DNA from: Calidihabitans tengchongensis
Lineage (GTDB): Bacteria; Sysuimicrobiota; Sysuimicrobiia; Sysuimicrobiales; Kaftiobacteriaceae
DNA length: 64,000 bases
Reading direction: 5' to 3'
NCBI GenBank assembly: GCA_031459615.1
Contig: JAVKIE010000007.1
Span: 62,001 to 126,000, forward strand
Under the pieces are notes generated by a model that was not told where the DNA came from, searched no databases, and was given only the letters and a program-made list of their open reading frames with translations. A program made the position numbers and the translations under genes. This document shows positions 24,970-33,453 of the stretch, in pieces (positions within the stretch are counted from its first letter, which is position 1; every line of letters begins with the position of its first letter).

Positions 24970-26849
24970 ACGCGCCTTCCGAGCAGCCTCCGACCCTCTC
25001 TGTTCTCTCCGACCGGGCCCGGGCGCAGATCCGGCGGCTGGCGGAGCGCTTCCCCCACCGGCAGTCGGCCCTCCTGGGCGCCCTGTTCGTCGCCCAGGAG
25101 GAGGTCGGATACCTCAGCCCGCAGGCCCTGGCGGACGTGGCCGAGGTGCTGGACCTGCCCTACACCGAGGTGGCGTCGGTGGCGTCCTTCTACCACCTGT
25201 ACCACCTGCGGCCGGTGGGCCGGCACCTGATCCAGGTGTGCACCAACATCTCCTGCCTGCTGTCCGGCTGCGATCGGGTGGTGGACCGCCTGCGCCGGCG
25301 GCTGGGGGTGGAGGTGGGCCAGACGACCGCCGACGGGATGTTCACCCTGCGGGCCGCCGAGTGCCTGGCGGCCTGCGACCGCGCCCCGGCGCTGATGGTC
25401 GACGACGACCTGCATGGCCCGGTGGCCCCCTCCACGGTTGACCGGATCCTGGCCGCGTACGCCTCCGGCACCCCTCCGGCTGCCGCCGCGGCGGACCCGT
25501 CCGCGGCCGGGCTTCAGCCCGCGGTCTCCGGCGGTCCCGCAGCCCCAACCGCGGACCCCGGACTCGGACAGCCTGAGGGCGGTCCCGTGCTGCTGCGGTA
25601 CGTGCACGATCCCGACCAGGCCGACCTGGAGGTGTACCGCTCCCGGGGGGGATACGAGGGGCTGCGCCGGGCCCTGGCGATGCCGCCGGAGGCGGTGATC
25701 GAGGAGGTGGAGCGCTCCGGCCTGCGCGGCCGGGGCGGGGCCGGCTTCCCCACCGGCCGCAAGTGGAAGTTCCTGCCCCGCGACCCGGCGGTCACCAAGT
25801 ACGTGGTGGTCAACGCCGACGAGGGTGAGCCCGGCACCTTCAAGGATCGCACCCTCCTGGAAGGGGACCCCCACCGCCTGGTGGAGGGGGCGCTCATCGC
25901 CGCCTACGCGGTGGGGGCCCGGCAGGCCTTCATCTACCTGCGGCGGGAGTTCGCGCGCGCCCGCGCCCGCCTGGAGCGCGCCCTGGCGCAGGCGGCCGAT
26001 GCGGGGCTGGTGGGCCGGAACATCCTGGGCAGCGGGGTGGACGTGGAGGTGGTCCTGGCCACCGGCGCCGGTGCGTACATCGCGGGGGAAGAGACGGCCC
26101 TGCTGGAGTCCCTGGAGGGCCGGCGCGCCCTGCCCCGGCTGAAGCCTCCCTACTACCCCGCCGTCAAGGGTCTGTACGGACAGCCCACGGCGCTCAACAA
26201 CGTGGAGACCCTCTGCCACGTGGCCTGGATCCTCGCCCGCGGGGCCGACTGGTACCGCCAGCAGGGGCCGCCGATCCTGGTCTCGGTGAGCGGGCACGTG
26301 GCCCGGCCCGGAGTGTACGAGATCCCCCTGGGCACGACCATCCGCCAGGTGATCGAGCGGGCCGGGGGCATGCGGGAGGGGCGCGCGTTCAAGGCGTGCT
26401 TTCCGGGGGGGTCGTCGTCGGCCATCCTGCCCGCCGCCTACCTGGACACCCCGATGGACTACGACGCGCTGGCCCGGCTGGACGTGTACGGGGCCATGCT
26501 CGGCTCGGGGGCGCTGATCGTCATGGACGAGACCACCTGCATGGTGGAGGTGGTGGCCCGCACCGTGGAGTTCTACCGCGACGAGTCCTGCGGCAAGTGC
26601 ACGCCCTGCCGGGAGGGCACCGTGTGGCTGAGCCAGGTCCTGGGGCGGATCCTGGCCGGCGGCGGCCGGCCGGCGGACCTGGACCTGCTGGAGGGCATCG
26701 CCCGGGGCATGACGGGCACGTGCTTCTGCCCGCTGGGGGAGAGCGTGCCCCCCGCCATCTACGCGGCGCTGCGCTTCTTCCGCCACGAGTTCGAGCACCA
26801 CATCGCCCGGGGACGCTGCGATGTCCGGGCGCCGGTGCCCGCCTCCTGA
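24966..26849 (+). CDS. nuoEF: NuoE-NuoF fusion, NADH-quinone oxidoreductase
   Basis: 627 residues encoding two normally separate subunits in one chain. Residues ~10-165 are NuoE: the [2Fe-2S] N1a cysteines are in CTNISC and ECLAAC. Residues ~166-205 are an Ala/Pro/Gly linker (AAAAADPSAAGLQPAVSGG). Residues ~206-627 are NuoF: FMN site RGRGGAGFPTGRKW, NADH site GAGAYIAGEETALLESLEG, and N3 ligands SCGKCTPC plus the later TGTCFCPLG. No internal stop or frameshift is visible, so the fusion is real in this assembly. It forms the electron-input module of complex I. Confidence 0.93.
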   Translation: MNAPSEQPPTLSVLSDRARAQIRRLAERFPHRQSALLGALFVAQEEVGYLSPQALADVAEVLDLPYTEVASVASFYHLYHLRPVGRHLIQVCTNISCLLSGCDRVVDRLRRRLGVEVGQTTADGMFTLRAAECLAACDRAPALMVDDDLHGPVAPSTVDRILAAYASGTPPAAAAADPSAAGLQPAVSGGPAAPTADPGLGQPEGGPVLLRYVHDPDQADLEVYRSRGGYEGLRRALAMPPEAVIEEVERSGLRGRGGAGFPTGRKWKFLPRDPAVTKYVVVNADEGEPGTFKDRTLLEGDPHRLVEGALIAAYAVGARQAFIYLRREFARARARLERALAQAADAGLVGRNILGSGVDVEVVLATGAGAYIAGEETALLESLEGRRALPRLKPPYYPAVKGLYGQPTALNNVETLCHVAWILARGADWYRQQGPPILVSVSGHVARPGVYEIPLGTTIRQVIERAGGMREGRAFKACFPGGSSSAILPAAYLDTPMDYDALARLDVYGAMLGSGALIVMDETTCMVEVVARTVEFYRDESCGKCTPCREGTVWLSQVLGRILAGGGRPADLDLLEGIARGMTGTCFCPLGESVPPAIYAALRFFRHEFEHHIARGRCDVRAPVPAS

Positions 26850-26852
26850 GCC

Positions 26853-29291
26853 ATGAGCCAGCCCACCGTCACCCTCACCATCGACGGCCGGACGGTGACC
26901 GTGCCCCGGGGCACCACCGTCTACCAGGCCGCCCGGGCCGCCGGCGTGGAGATCCCCATCTTCTGCTATCACGACCGCATGCCGCCCCTGGGGGCCTGCC
27001 GCATGTGCCTGGTGAAGGTGGAGAAGATGCCGCGGTTGCAGACCTCCTGCACCCTGGAGGCCGCCGACGGCATGGTGGTCTCCACCACCGCTCCCGAGGT
27101 GGTGGCCGGCCAGCGGGCCATCCTGGAGTTCCTCCTCATCAACCACCCGCTGGACTGCCCCATCTGCGACAAGGGGGGCGAATGCCCCCTCCAGGACCAG
27201 ACGGTGCGCTTCGGCCCCGGCCGCAGCCGCTTCGTGGAAGCCAAGCGGGATTTCGCCAAACCCGTGTCCCTGGGGCCGGTCCTGGTCCTGGACCGGGAGC
27301 GCTGCATCCTGTGCTGGCGGTGCGTGCGCTTCGGGGAGATCGTGGCCGGCGACGACGCCCTCAAGGGCTTCGAGCGCGGCTTCCGCAGCGAGATCAACAC
27401 GCCCTTCACCGTGCCGACGCAGTCCAAGTTCATCGGCAACACCATCGCCATCTGCCCGGTGGGGGCGCTGACGGCCCGCCCCTACCGCTTTGTGGCCCGC
27501 CCGTGGGACAACCGCCCGGTGCCCGGCGCCTGCACCCTGTGCGGGGTGGGCTGCGCCGTGGAGTTCGACGTGCGCGACGGGCGGGTGGTGCGGGTGCGGG
27601 CGCGGGAGGAGCCGGCGGTCAACGACATCTGGCTGTGCGACCTGGGCTTTTTCGGCCACGCCGCCGTCTCCCACCCGGACCGGCTGCGGACGCCCCTGGT
27701 GCGCCGCGACGGCCTGCTGGTGGAGGCGTCCTGGGACGAGGCCCTGGACGTTGTGGCCTCCCGGCTGCGGGCCGCCGCCCCCGGGCGCGTGGCGGTCCTG
27801 GGCGGGGCGCGCCTGACCACCGAGGACGCCTACGTGGCCGTCCGGTTCTTCCGCGGGGTGGTCGGCACGCCGCACCTGGACCACCGGGTGGACGCCGCCC
27901 CCGGCGGCGCCAGCCTCCTGGTGGGGTGGGGCATGCGGCGCCCCATCGCGGACCTGGACCGGGCCGACGTGGTGGTCCTGGTGGGCTGTGACCTGACCGA
28001 GGAGTACCCGGTGCTGTGGCTGCGCTGCAAGCGCGCCGTCGACCGCGGCGCGGCGGTGATCGCCGTCACGCCCCGGCGGCTGGAGATCGGCCGGTTCGTG
28101 CGGGCGCACCTGGTGCACCGCTTCGGGGACGGCGCCCGGGTCCTGGACGCGCTGCTGGCGGGAACGGACAGCCCTCCGGCCGGCGTGGACCCGGCGGCCC
28201 TGGCCGCCGCGGTCGAGGCCATCCGGGGGGCTCGCTCTCCGGTGGTGATGGTGGGGCGGCTGGCCCTGGAGGCTCCCGACGGCGTCGAGATCCTCCGGCG
28301 CGTCCGGGATCTGGCCGCGCGCTGGGGCGTGCCGGTGGACGTCCTGCGGGGCAAAGGCAACGCCCGCGGAGCCGCCCTGGCGGGGCTGCTGCCCGACGCC
28401 GGACCCGGCGGCCGCCCGCTGGACGAGGTCAGGGAAGTGCTGCGGTCTGCGTGGGGCAGCGCCGCGTCGGCGGAGGTCGGGTGGACGGCTCCGGAGATCG
28501 TGGAGCGGGCCGCCCGGGGGGAGGTGGAGGTGCTGTTCGCGCTGGGCGCCGACCCCGCCTCGGAAGTCCCCGACCGGTCGCGCTGGAGCGACGCCCGCCG
28601 GCGCGTGTCCCTGCTGGTGGCGGTGGACGCCTTCCTGTCCCCCACCGCCCGCGCGGCCGACGTGGTCCTGCCGGCCCTGATGGCCCCCGAGAAGGACGGG
28701 ACGGTCTGCGGGCTGGACGGGCGGGTGCACCGCCTCCACGCCGCCGTGCCCGGTCCGGGGGCGGCGTGGGCGGAAGCGACCATCTTCTCGGCCCTGGCCG
28801 ACCGCCTGGGGCGGGTGCTGGTCTACAGCGGGTGGGAGGAGATCTTTGACGAGATGCGGGCCTTCGCGCCGTCCCTGGCCGTAGGCGAGCGGATCCCGCC
28901 TCCTCCCGACCGGCCCCTGCCGGAGCCGGCACCCCAGGAGGCGCCCGCGGGCGACGGGTTTGTGCTCATCCCCGGCGACGTCCTGTTCGATCGGGGCGCC
29001 GTGACGTCCCGCAGCCCGGCCATCGCCGAGCTGGCGGGCGAGCCGTGGGCCCTGCTGCACCCCGCGGACGCCTCCCGGCTGGGAGTGGCCGACGGCGACC
29101 CGGTGGTCCTGCGGGGGGAGCGGGGCGAGGCGGCGGTGCGCGCCCGCGTGGCGCCCGACATCCTGCCGGGCCAGGTGTTCCTGCCCCGGGGGTTTGACGA
29201 GGCGCCGGCCAACGCCCTGGCCGACGGAATCCGGCCGGCGCGCGTCCGGATCATCCCGCTGGCGGCCGGCGGGTCGGGAGGACGCCCGTGA
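26853..29291 (+). CDS. nuoG: NADH-quinone oxidoreductase subunit G
   Basis: 812 residues. The N-terminal [2Fe-2S] domain has FCYHDRMPPLGACRMC. The His-Cys3 N5 site is in NHPLDCPICDKGGECPLQD, and the N4 site in CILCWRC with AICPVGAL. A further CTLCGVGC...CDLG group (CxxCxxxCx27C) at residues ~228-265 is the N7-type site found only in part of the family. The C-terminal half resembles molybdopterin oxidoreductases but serves structurally. ATG 26853 follows the nuoEF stop by 3 bp. Confidence 0.94.
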   Translation: MSQPTVTLTIDGRTVTVPRGTTVYQAARAAGVEIPIFCYHDRMPPLGACRMCLVKVEKMPRLQTSCTLEAADGMVVSTTAPEVVAGQRAILEFLLINHPLDCPICDKGGECPLQDQTVRFGPGRSRFVEAKRDFAKPVSLGPVLVLDRERCILCWRCVRFGEIVAGDDALKGFERGFRSEINTPFTVPTQSKFIGNTIAICPVGALTARPYRFVARPWDNRPVPGACTLCGVGCAVEFDVRDGRVVRVRAREEPAVNDIWLCDLGFFGHAAVSHPDRLRTPLVRRDGLLVEASWDEALDVVASRLRAAAPGRVAVLGGARLTTEDAYVAVRFFRGVVGTPHLDHRVDAAPGGASLLVGWGMRRPIADLDRADVVVLVGCDLTEEYPVLWLRCKRAVDRGAAVIAVTPRRLEIGRFVRAHLVHRFGDGARVLDALLAGTDSPPAGVDPAALAAAVEAIRGARSPVVMVGRLALEAPDGVEILRRVRDLAARWGVPVDVLRGKGNARGAALAGLLPDAGPGGRPLDEVREVLRSAWGSAASAEVGWTAPEIVERAARGEVEVLFALGADPASEVPDRSRWSDARRRVSLLVAVDAFLSPTARAADVVLPALMAPEKDGTVCGLDGRVHRLHAAVPGPGAAWAEATIFSALADRLGRVLVYSGWEEIFDEMRAFAPSLAVGERIPPPPDRPLPEPAPQEAPAGDGFVLIPGDVLFDRGAVTSRSPAIAELAGEPWALLHPADASRLGVADGDPVVLRGERGEAAVRARVAPDILPGQVFLPRGFDEAPANALADGIRPARVRIIPLAAGGSGGRP

Positions 29292-30271
29292 CCGCCGTCC
29301 TGGTGGCGTCGGCTGTCAAGAGCCTGGTCCTGATCGTCCTCCTGCTGACCGTCTTTGCCTACATGACCTGGCTGGAGCGCCGCCTGCTGGCCCGCTTCCA
29401 GGTCCGCATCGGTCCCAACCGGGTGGGGCCGGCGGGGCTGCTGCAGCCTTTGGCCGACGGCCTCAAGCTGCTGTTCAAGGAGAGCTTCATTCCCGCGCGG
29501 GTGGACCGCGTCGTCTACCTGGTGGCGCCGGCTCTCTCCATGGTGTCGGCGCTGGCGGTCTACGCGGTGATCCCCCTGGGGCCCGAGGTCACCGTGGCCG
29601 GGCGGCGGATCGCCCCGTACTTGGCCGACGTGAACGTGGGGATTCTGGTGGTCCTGGCCATCTCCTCTCTGGGGGTGTACGGGATCATCCTGGGCGGGTG
29701 GTCCACCGACAACAAGTACGCCCTGCTGGGCAGCCTGCGCAGCAGCGCGCAGCTGATCAGCTACGAGCTGGCCCTGGGGCTGGCGGTCATCAGCGTGGTC
29801 CTGCAGGCCGGGTCGCTCAGCCTGGTGGAGATCGTGCGCGCCCAGCGGGACCTGTGGTTTGTGGCGGTGCAGCCCGTGGCCTTTCTGCTGTACTTCGTGG
29901 CGGCGGTGGCCGAGACCCACCGGGCGCCCTTTGACCTGCCCGAGGCGGAGCAGGAGCTGGTGGCCGGCTACCAGACCGAGTACGGGGGGTTCCGCTTTGC
30001 CCTGTTCTATGCCGGCGAGTACATCGGCATCGTCACCCAGAGCGCCCTGGCCACCCTGCTGTTCTGGGGAGGATGGTGGGGACCGCTCCTGCCCGGGGTG
30101 GTGTGGTTCCTGCTGAAGACCGGTGTTTTCATCTTCGTGTTCATCTGGCTGCGGGCGACCCTGCCGCGGGTCCGCCACGACCAGCTCATGGCCCTGGGGT
30201 GGAAGGTGCTGGTGCCGGTCGGGCTGGCGAACATCGCCGTCACCGGCGTGTGGGTGGCGCTGCGGGGATAG
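29288..30271 (+). CDS. nuoH: NADH-quinone oxidoreductase subunit H
   Basis: 327 residues, about eight membrane helices. YMTWLERRLLARFQVRIGPNRVGPAGLLQPLADGLKLLFKE and the charged loop ETHRAPFDLPEAEQELVAGYQTEYGG are NuoH fingerprints. It connects the membrane and peripheral arms and forms the quinone entry channel. GTG 29288 overlaps the nuoG stop. Confidence 0.95.
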   Translation: MTAVLVASAVKSLVLIVLLLTVFAYMTWLERRLLARFQVRIGPNRVGPAGLLQPLADGLKLLFKESFIPARVDRVVYLVAPALSMVSALAVYAVIPLGPEVTVAGRRIAPYLADVNVGILVVLAISSLGVYGIILGGWSTDNKYALLGSLRSSAQLISYELALGLAVISVVLQAGSLSLVEIVRAQRDLWFVAVQPVAFLLYFVAAVAETHRAPFDLPEAEQELVAGYQTEYGGFRFALFYAGEYIGIVTQSALATLLFWGGWWGPLLPGVVWFLLKTGVFIFVFIWLRATLPRVRHDQLMALGWKVLVPVGLANIAVTGVWVALRG

Positions 30272-30279
30272 GAGGAGCG

Positions 30280-30765
30280 ATGGCGACGGTGGGCACGACG
30301 GTGCGGCAGGCCTGGGCCATGGTCCGCGGGTTGGGGGTGACCCTGCGCTATCTGGTGCGGCCCCCGGTGACGGTGCCCTATCCCGATGTCAAGCGCGCGG
30401 CCGTCCAGCCGCGGTTCAAGGGGCGGCACTGGCTGACCCTGTACGAGGACGGCCTCGAGCGGTGCGTGGGGTGCGAGCTGTGCGTCATCGTGTGTCCGTC
30501 CCAGGCCATCTACGTGCGCGCCGCCGAGAACACCCCCGAACACCAGGTGAGCCGGGGAGAGCGCTACGCCGCCGACTTCCAGATCAACGAGCTGCGGTGC
30601 ATCTTCTGCGGGTTCTGCGAAGAGGCGTGTCCCACCGGGGCGATCGTCCTGGGGCGGGACTACGAGCTGGCCGGGTCCAGCCGGGAGGAGCTGATCTACA
30701 CCAAGGAGATGCTCACCGAGCCCTATCCGGGAGCGTCGGGGCGGGACCCGCGGCGGGAGGTGTGA
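30280..30765 (+). CDS. nuoI: NADH-quinone oxidoreductase subunit I
   Basis: 161 residues from ATG 30280 with a GGAGGA ribosome site. Two ferredoxin motifs are intact: CVGCELCVIVCP and CIFCGFCEEACP, which bind the N6a and N6b [4Fe-4S] clusters. It relays electrons from NuoG to NuoB. Confidence 0.95.
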   Translation: MATVGTTVRQAWAMVRGLGVTLRYLVRPPVTVPYPDVKRAAVQPRFKGRHWLTLYEDGLERCVGCELCVIVCPSQAIYVRAAENTPEHQVSRGERYAADFQINELRCIFCGFCEEACPTGAIVLGRDYELAGSSREELIYTKEMLTEPYPGASGRDPRREV

Positions 30766-30778
30766 GGCCACGGAGCGG

Positions 30779-31303
30779 GTGGTGGAGGTCGCCCTGTTCT
30801 CCCTGGCCGCCGCCGGCGCGCTGGCCGGGGGAGTGGGCGTGGTGGCCAGCCGGCTGCCGGTGCGCAACGTCCTGTCGCTGCTGCTGGTGCTGGTCTGCGT
30901 GGCGGTCCTGTACCTGCTGCTGGCCGCCCCGTTCATCGCGGTCCTGCAGGTGATCGTCTACGCCGGCGCCATCGTGGTCCTGTTCCTGTTCGTCGTGATG
31001 CTCCTGCACGTGCGCTCCGGGGAGCCGCCCCCGGACCGCCTGCGGGGCCAGCGCCCCCTGTCCGTCCTGCTGGTGGCGTCCCTGCTGGCCGCCCTGGCGG
31101 CGGTGGTCCGGGCCGGTCCGGCCGCCCCCGCGCCCGCGCCGGAGGACTTCGGCACCGCCCAGGCGGTCGGCCGCGTGCTGTTCACCACATACCTGCTGGC
31201 CTTTGAGGTGGCCTCGGTGATCCTGCTGGCGGGCATCGTCGCCGCCGTGGTCCTCGGCCGGCCCGCCCGGCCCGCGACCGGGCGGGGGGAGGAGCGGCGG
31301 TGA
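30779..31303 (+). CDS. nuoJ: NADH-quinone oxidoreductase subunit J
   Basis: 174 residues, five hydrophobic segments. The characteristic third helix reads FIAVLQVIVYAGAIVVLFLFVVMLL. It starts with GTG 30779 and its stop overlaps nuoK as GTGA. Subunit of the complex I membrane arm. Confidence 0.94.
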   Translation: MVEVALFSLAAAGALAGGVGVVASRLPVRNVLSLLLVLVCVAVLYLLLAAPFIAVLQVIVYAGAIVVLFLFVVMLLHVRSGEPPPDRLRGQRPLSVLLVASLLAALAAVVRAGPAAPAPAPEDFGTAQAVGRVLFTTYLLAFEVASVILLAGIVAAVVLGRPARPATGRGEERR

Positions 31304-31605
31304 GTGTGCCGCTGGCCGCCTACCAGGCGCTGGGCGCCCTGCTGTTCACTTTGGGGGTGGCGGGGGTGCTGCTGCGCCGCAACGCGCTGGTGGTGTTCAT
31401 GTCCATCGAGCTCATGCTCAACGCCGTCAACCTGAGCTTCGTGGCCTTCGCCCGCCAGCACGCCGCCGTGGCGGGCCAGGTGGCGGTGTTCTTCGTGGTG
31501 GCGGTGGCCGCCGTGGAGGTGGTGGTGGGGCTGGCCATCATCATCTCCATCTTCCGCGTCCGCGACACGGTGGACCTGGACAGCGTGGACCTGCTGCGGG
31601 GGTAG
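31300..31605 (+). CDS. nuoK: NADH-quinone oxidoreductase subunit K
   Basis: 101 residues with three helices, as usual for NuoK. The buried glutamates used in proton transfer lie in VFMSIELMLNAVNL and AAVEVVVGLAIII. GTG start overlapping the nuoJ stop. Confidence 0.95.
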   Translation: MSVPLAAYQALGALLFTLGVAGVLLRRNALVVFMSIELMLNAVNLSFVAFARQHAAVAGQVAVFFVVAVAAVEVVVGLAIIISIFRVRDTVDLDSVDLLRG

Positions 31606-31611
31606 CCGGAC

Positions 31612-33453
31612 GTGATCCTGGCGCTGCTGGTCGGTCTGCCGCTGGCCGGCTGGGTGATCCTGGCCCTGGCGGGATGGCGCCTGCCCCGGCCGGTTGTGGC
31701 CACGGTGGGATGCGCCACGGTGGGCGGCGCCTTCCTGGTCGCCGCCGCCCTCGCCCGGCATCCGGCGGTCGCCGGTGCGGGGCTGCGGGAGGTCTGGTTC
31801 GACTGGATCGTCGCCGGAGGAGTCGCCGTGCAGGCCGGGGCGGTCTACGATCGGCTGTCGGCCCTGATGGCCCAGGTGGTCACCGGGGTGGGATTCCTCA
31901 TCCACGTCTACTCCGCCGGCTACATGGCCGATGAGGCCGGCTACGCGCGCTACTTCGCCGCCCTCAACCTGTTCGTGGCGTCCATGCTGATCCTGGTCCT
32001 GGGCAGCAGCCTGCTGGTGCTGTTCGTGGGGTGGGAGCTGGTCGGCCTGTGCTCGTACCTGCTCATCGGCTTCTGGTTCGACCGCGAGAGGGCGGCCAGC
32101 GCCGGCCGCAAGGCGTTCCTGGTCAACCGCATCGGCGATGCGGGCTTCCTGCTGGGGGTCCTGGTCCTGGCGACCTCCGGCGGCACCCTGGAGATCGCCC
32201 AGATGGGCGCGGTGGCCGCGCGCCTGGAGCCGGGCCTGCTGGCGGTCATCACCCTGCTGCTGTTCTGGGGGGCCACCGGCAAGTCGGCCCAGCTGCCCCT
32301 GTACGTCTGGCTGCCCGACGCCATGGAAGGCCCCACGCCGGTGTCGGCCCTCATCCACGCCGCCACCATGGTGACCGCCGGCGTCTACATGATCGCCCGG
32401 CTGCACCCGCTGTTCGAGGCGGCACCCCTGACCCTGGACGTGGTCGCCGCCGTGGGGGCGGTCACGGCCTTGTTCGCCGCGACGGCGGCGCTGGCCGAGT
32501 GGGACCTCAAGCGGGTCCTGGCCTACTCCACCATCAGCCAGCTGGGCTACATGTTCCTGGCCATGGGCACGCTGGCCATGCCGGCGGGCCTGCTGCACCT
32601 CACCACCCACGCCTTCTTCAAGGCCGCGCTGTTCCTGGCCGCCGGCAGCGTGATGCACGCCCTGGGCGGGGTGGTGGACATGCGGCGCCTGGGGGGACTG
32701 GCTGCGCCCATGCGCGCGACGTTTCTGGCGTTTGCCTCCGGCGCCCTGGCGCTGGCCGGGGTGCCGCCCTTTGCCGGCTTTGTCAGCAAGGACCTGATCC
32801 TCGAGCACGCCTACGCCCACGCCCGGGCCGGCGGCTCTGTGGTTCCCTGGGTCCTGGGAGTGCTGACGGCGTTCGTCACCGCGGTGTACATCACCCGCGC
32901 CGCGGTGTACACGTTCGCACCTCCGGCCTCCCACCACGGCCACCCCCACGAGCCTCCGGCGTCCATGACCTGGCCCATGGGGATCCTGGCGGTGCTGTCG
33001 GCGGTCGGGGGGCTGCTGGGGGCCCGGATCGCAGGGGCGCCGCTGGTGCGCGCCCTGGAGGACTCCTTCGGCCTGCCGCATCCGGAAGCCCCCGCTGGCG
33101 GGTGGGTGGCGGCCGCGCCGGTGGCCGTCAGCCTGGCCGGCATCGCCGTGGCCCTGCTGGCGTACCGCGGGCGGCGGGAGGTCTCCCTGGGCCTGCTGGG
33201 CCGGCTGTGCGCCCGCCAGTGGTACGTGGAGGCGGCCTACGAGGCGGCGGTGGTGCGACCGGCCCGGGCCGCCGCCCGGGCGCTGGCCGTCGTGGACGTG
33301 CGCGGCATTGACGGCGCCGTCATGGCCCTGGCGGGAGCGGTGGGGCGGGCCGGGACCGGGCTGCGGAGGCTGCAGACCGGCTTCGTGCGCAGCTACGCCG
33401 CCGTGCTGCTGGTCGGAGCCGTCCTGGCGCTGGGATACTGGGTGCTGCGATGA
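31612..33453 (+). CDS. nuoL: NADH-quinone oxidoreductase subunit L
   Basis: 613 residues, antiporter-like subunit of normal length. The conserved regions FVGWELVGLCSYLLIGFWF, LPDAMEGPTPVSALIHAATMVTAGVYMIAR and DLKRVLAYSTISQLGYMFLA carry the proton-channel Glu and Lys residues. It has the long C-terminal lateral-helix region. GTG start; the stop overlaps nuoM as ATGA. Confidence 0.95.
   Translation: MILALLVGLPLAGWVILALAGWRLPRPVVATVGCATVGGAFLVAAALARHPAVAGAGLREVWFDWIVAGGVAVQAGAVYDRLSALMAQVVTGVGFLIHVYSAGYMADEAGYARYFAALNLFVASMLILVLGSSLLVLFVGWELVGLCSYLLIGFWFDRERAASAGRKAFLVNRIGDAGFLLGVLVLATSGGTLEIAQMGAVAARLEPGLLAVITLLLFWGATGKSAQLPLYVWLPDAMEGPTPVSALIHAATMVTAGVYMIARLHPLFEAAPLTLDVVAAVGAVTALFAATAALAEWDLKRVLAYSTISQLGYMFLAMGTLAMPAGLLHLTTHAFFKAALFLAAGSVMHALGGVVDMRRLGGLAAPMRATFLAFASGALALAGVPPFAGFVSKDLILEHAYAHARAGGSVVPWVLGVLTAFVTAVYITRAAVYTFAPPASHHGHPHEPPASMTWPMGILAVLSAVGGLLGARIAGAPLVRALEDSFGLPHPEAPAGGWVAAAPVAVSLAGIAVALLAYRGRREVSLGLLGRLCARQWYVEAAYEAAVVRPARAAARALAVVDVRGIDGAVMALAGAVGRAGTGLRRLQTGFVRSYAAVLLVGAVLALGYWVLR

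Noticed and set aside
24804..29060. A very long open frame on the minus strand (about 1400 codons) opposite nuoD, nuoEF and nuoG
   Set aside because: It has a low-complexity Arg/His/Gly/Pro composition, no recognisable domain and mirrors highly conserved nuo genes; such shadow frames are expected in GC-rich coding DNA.
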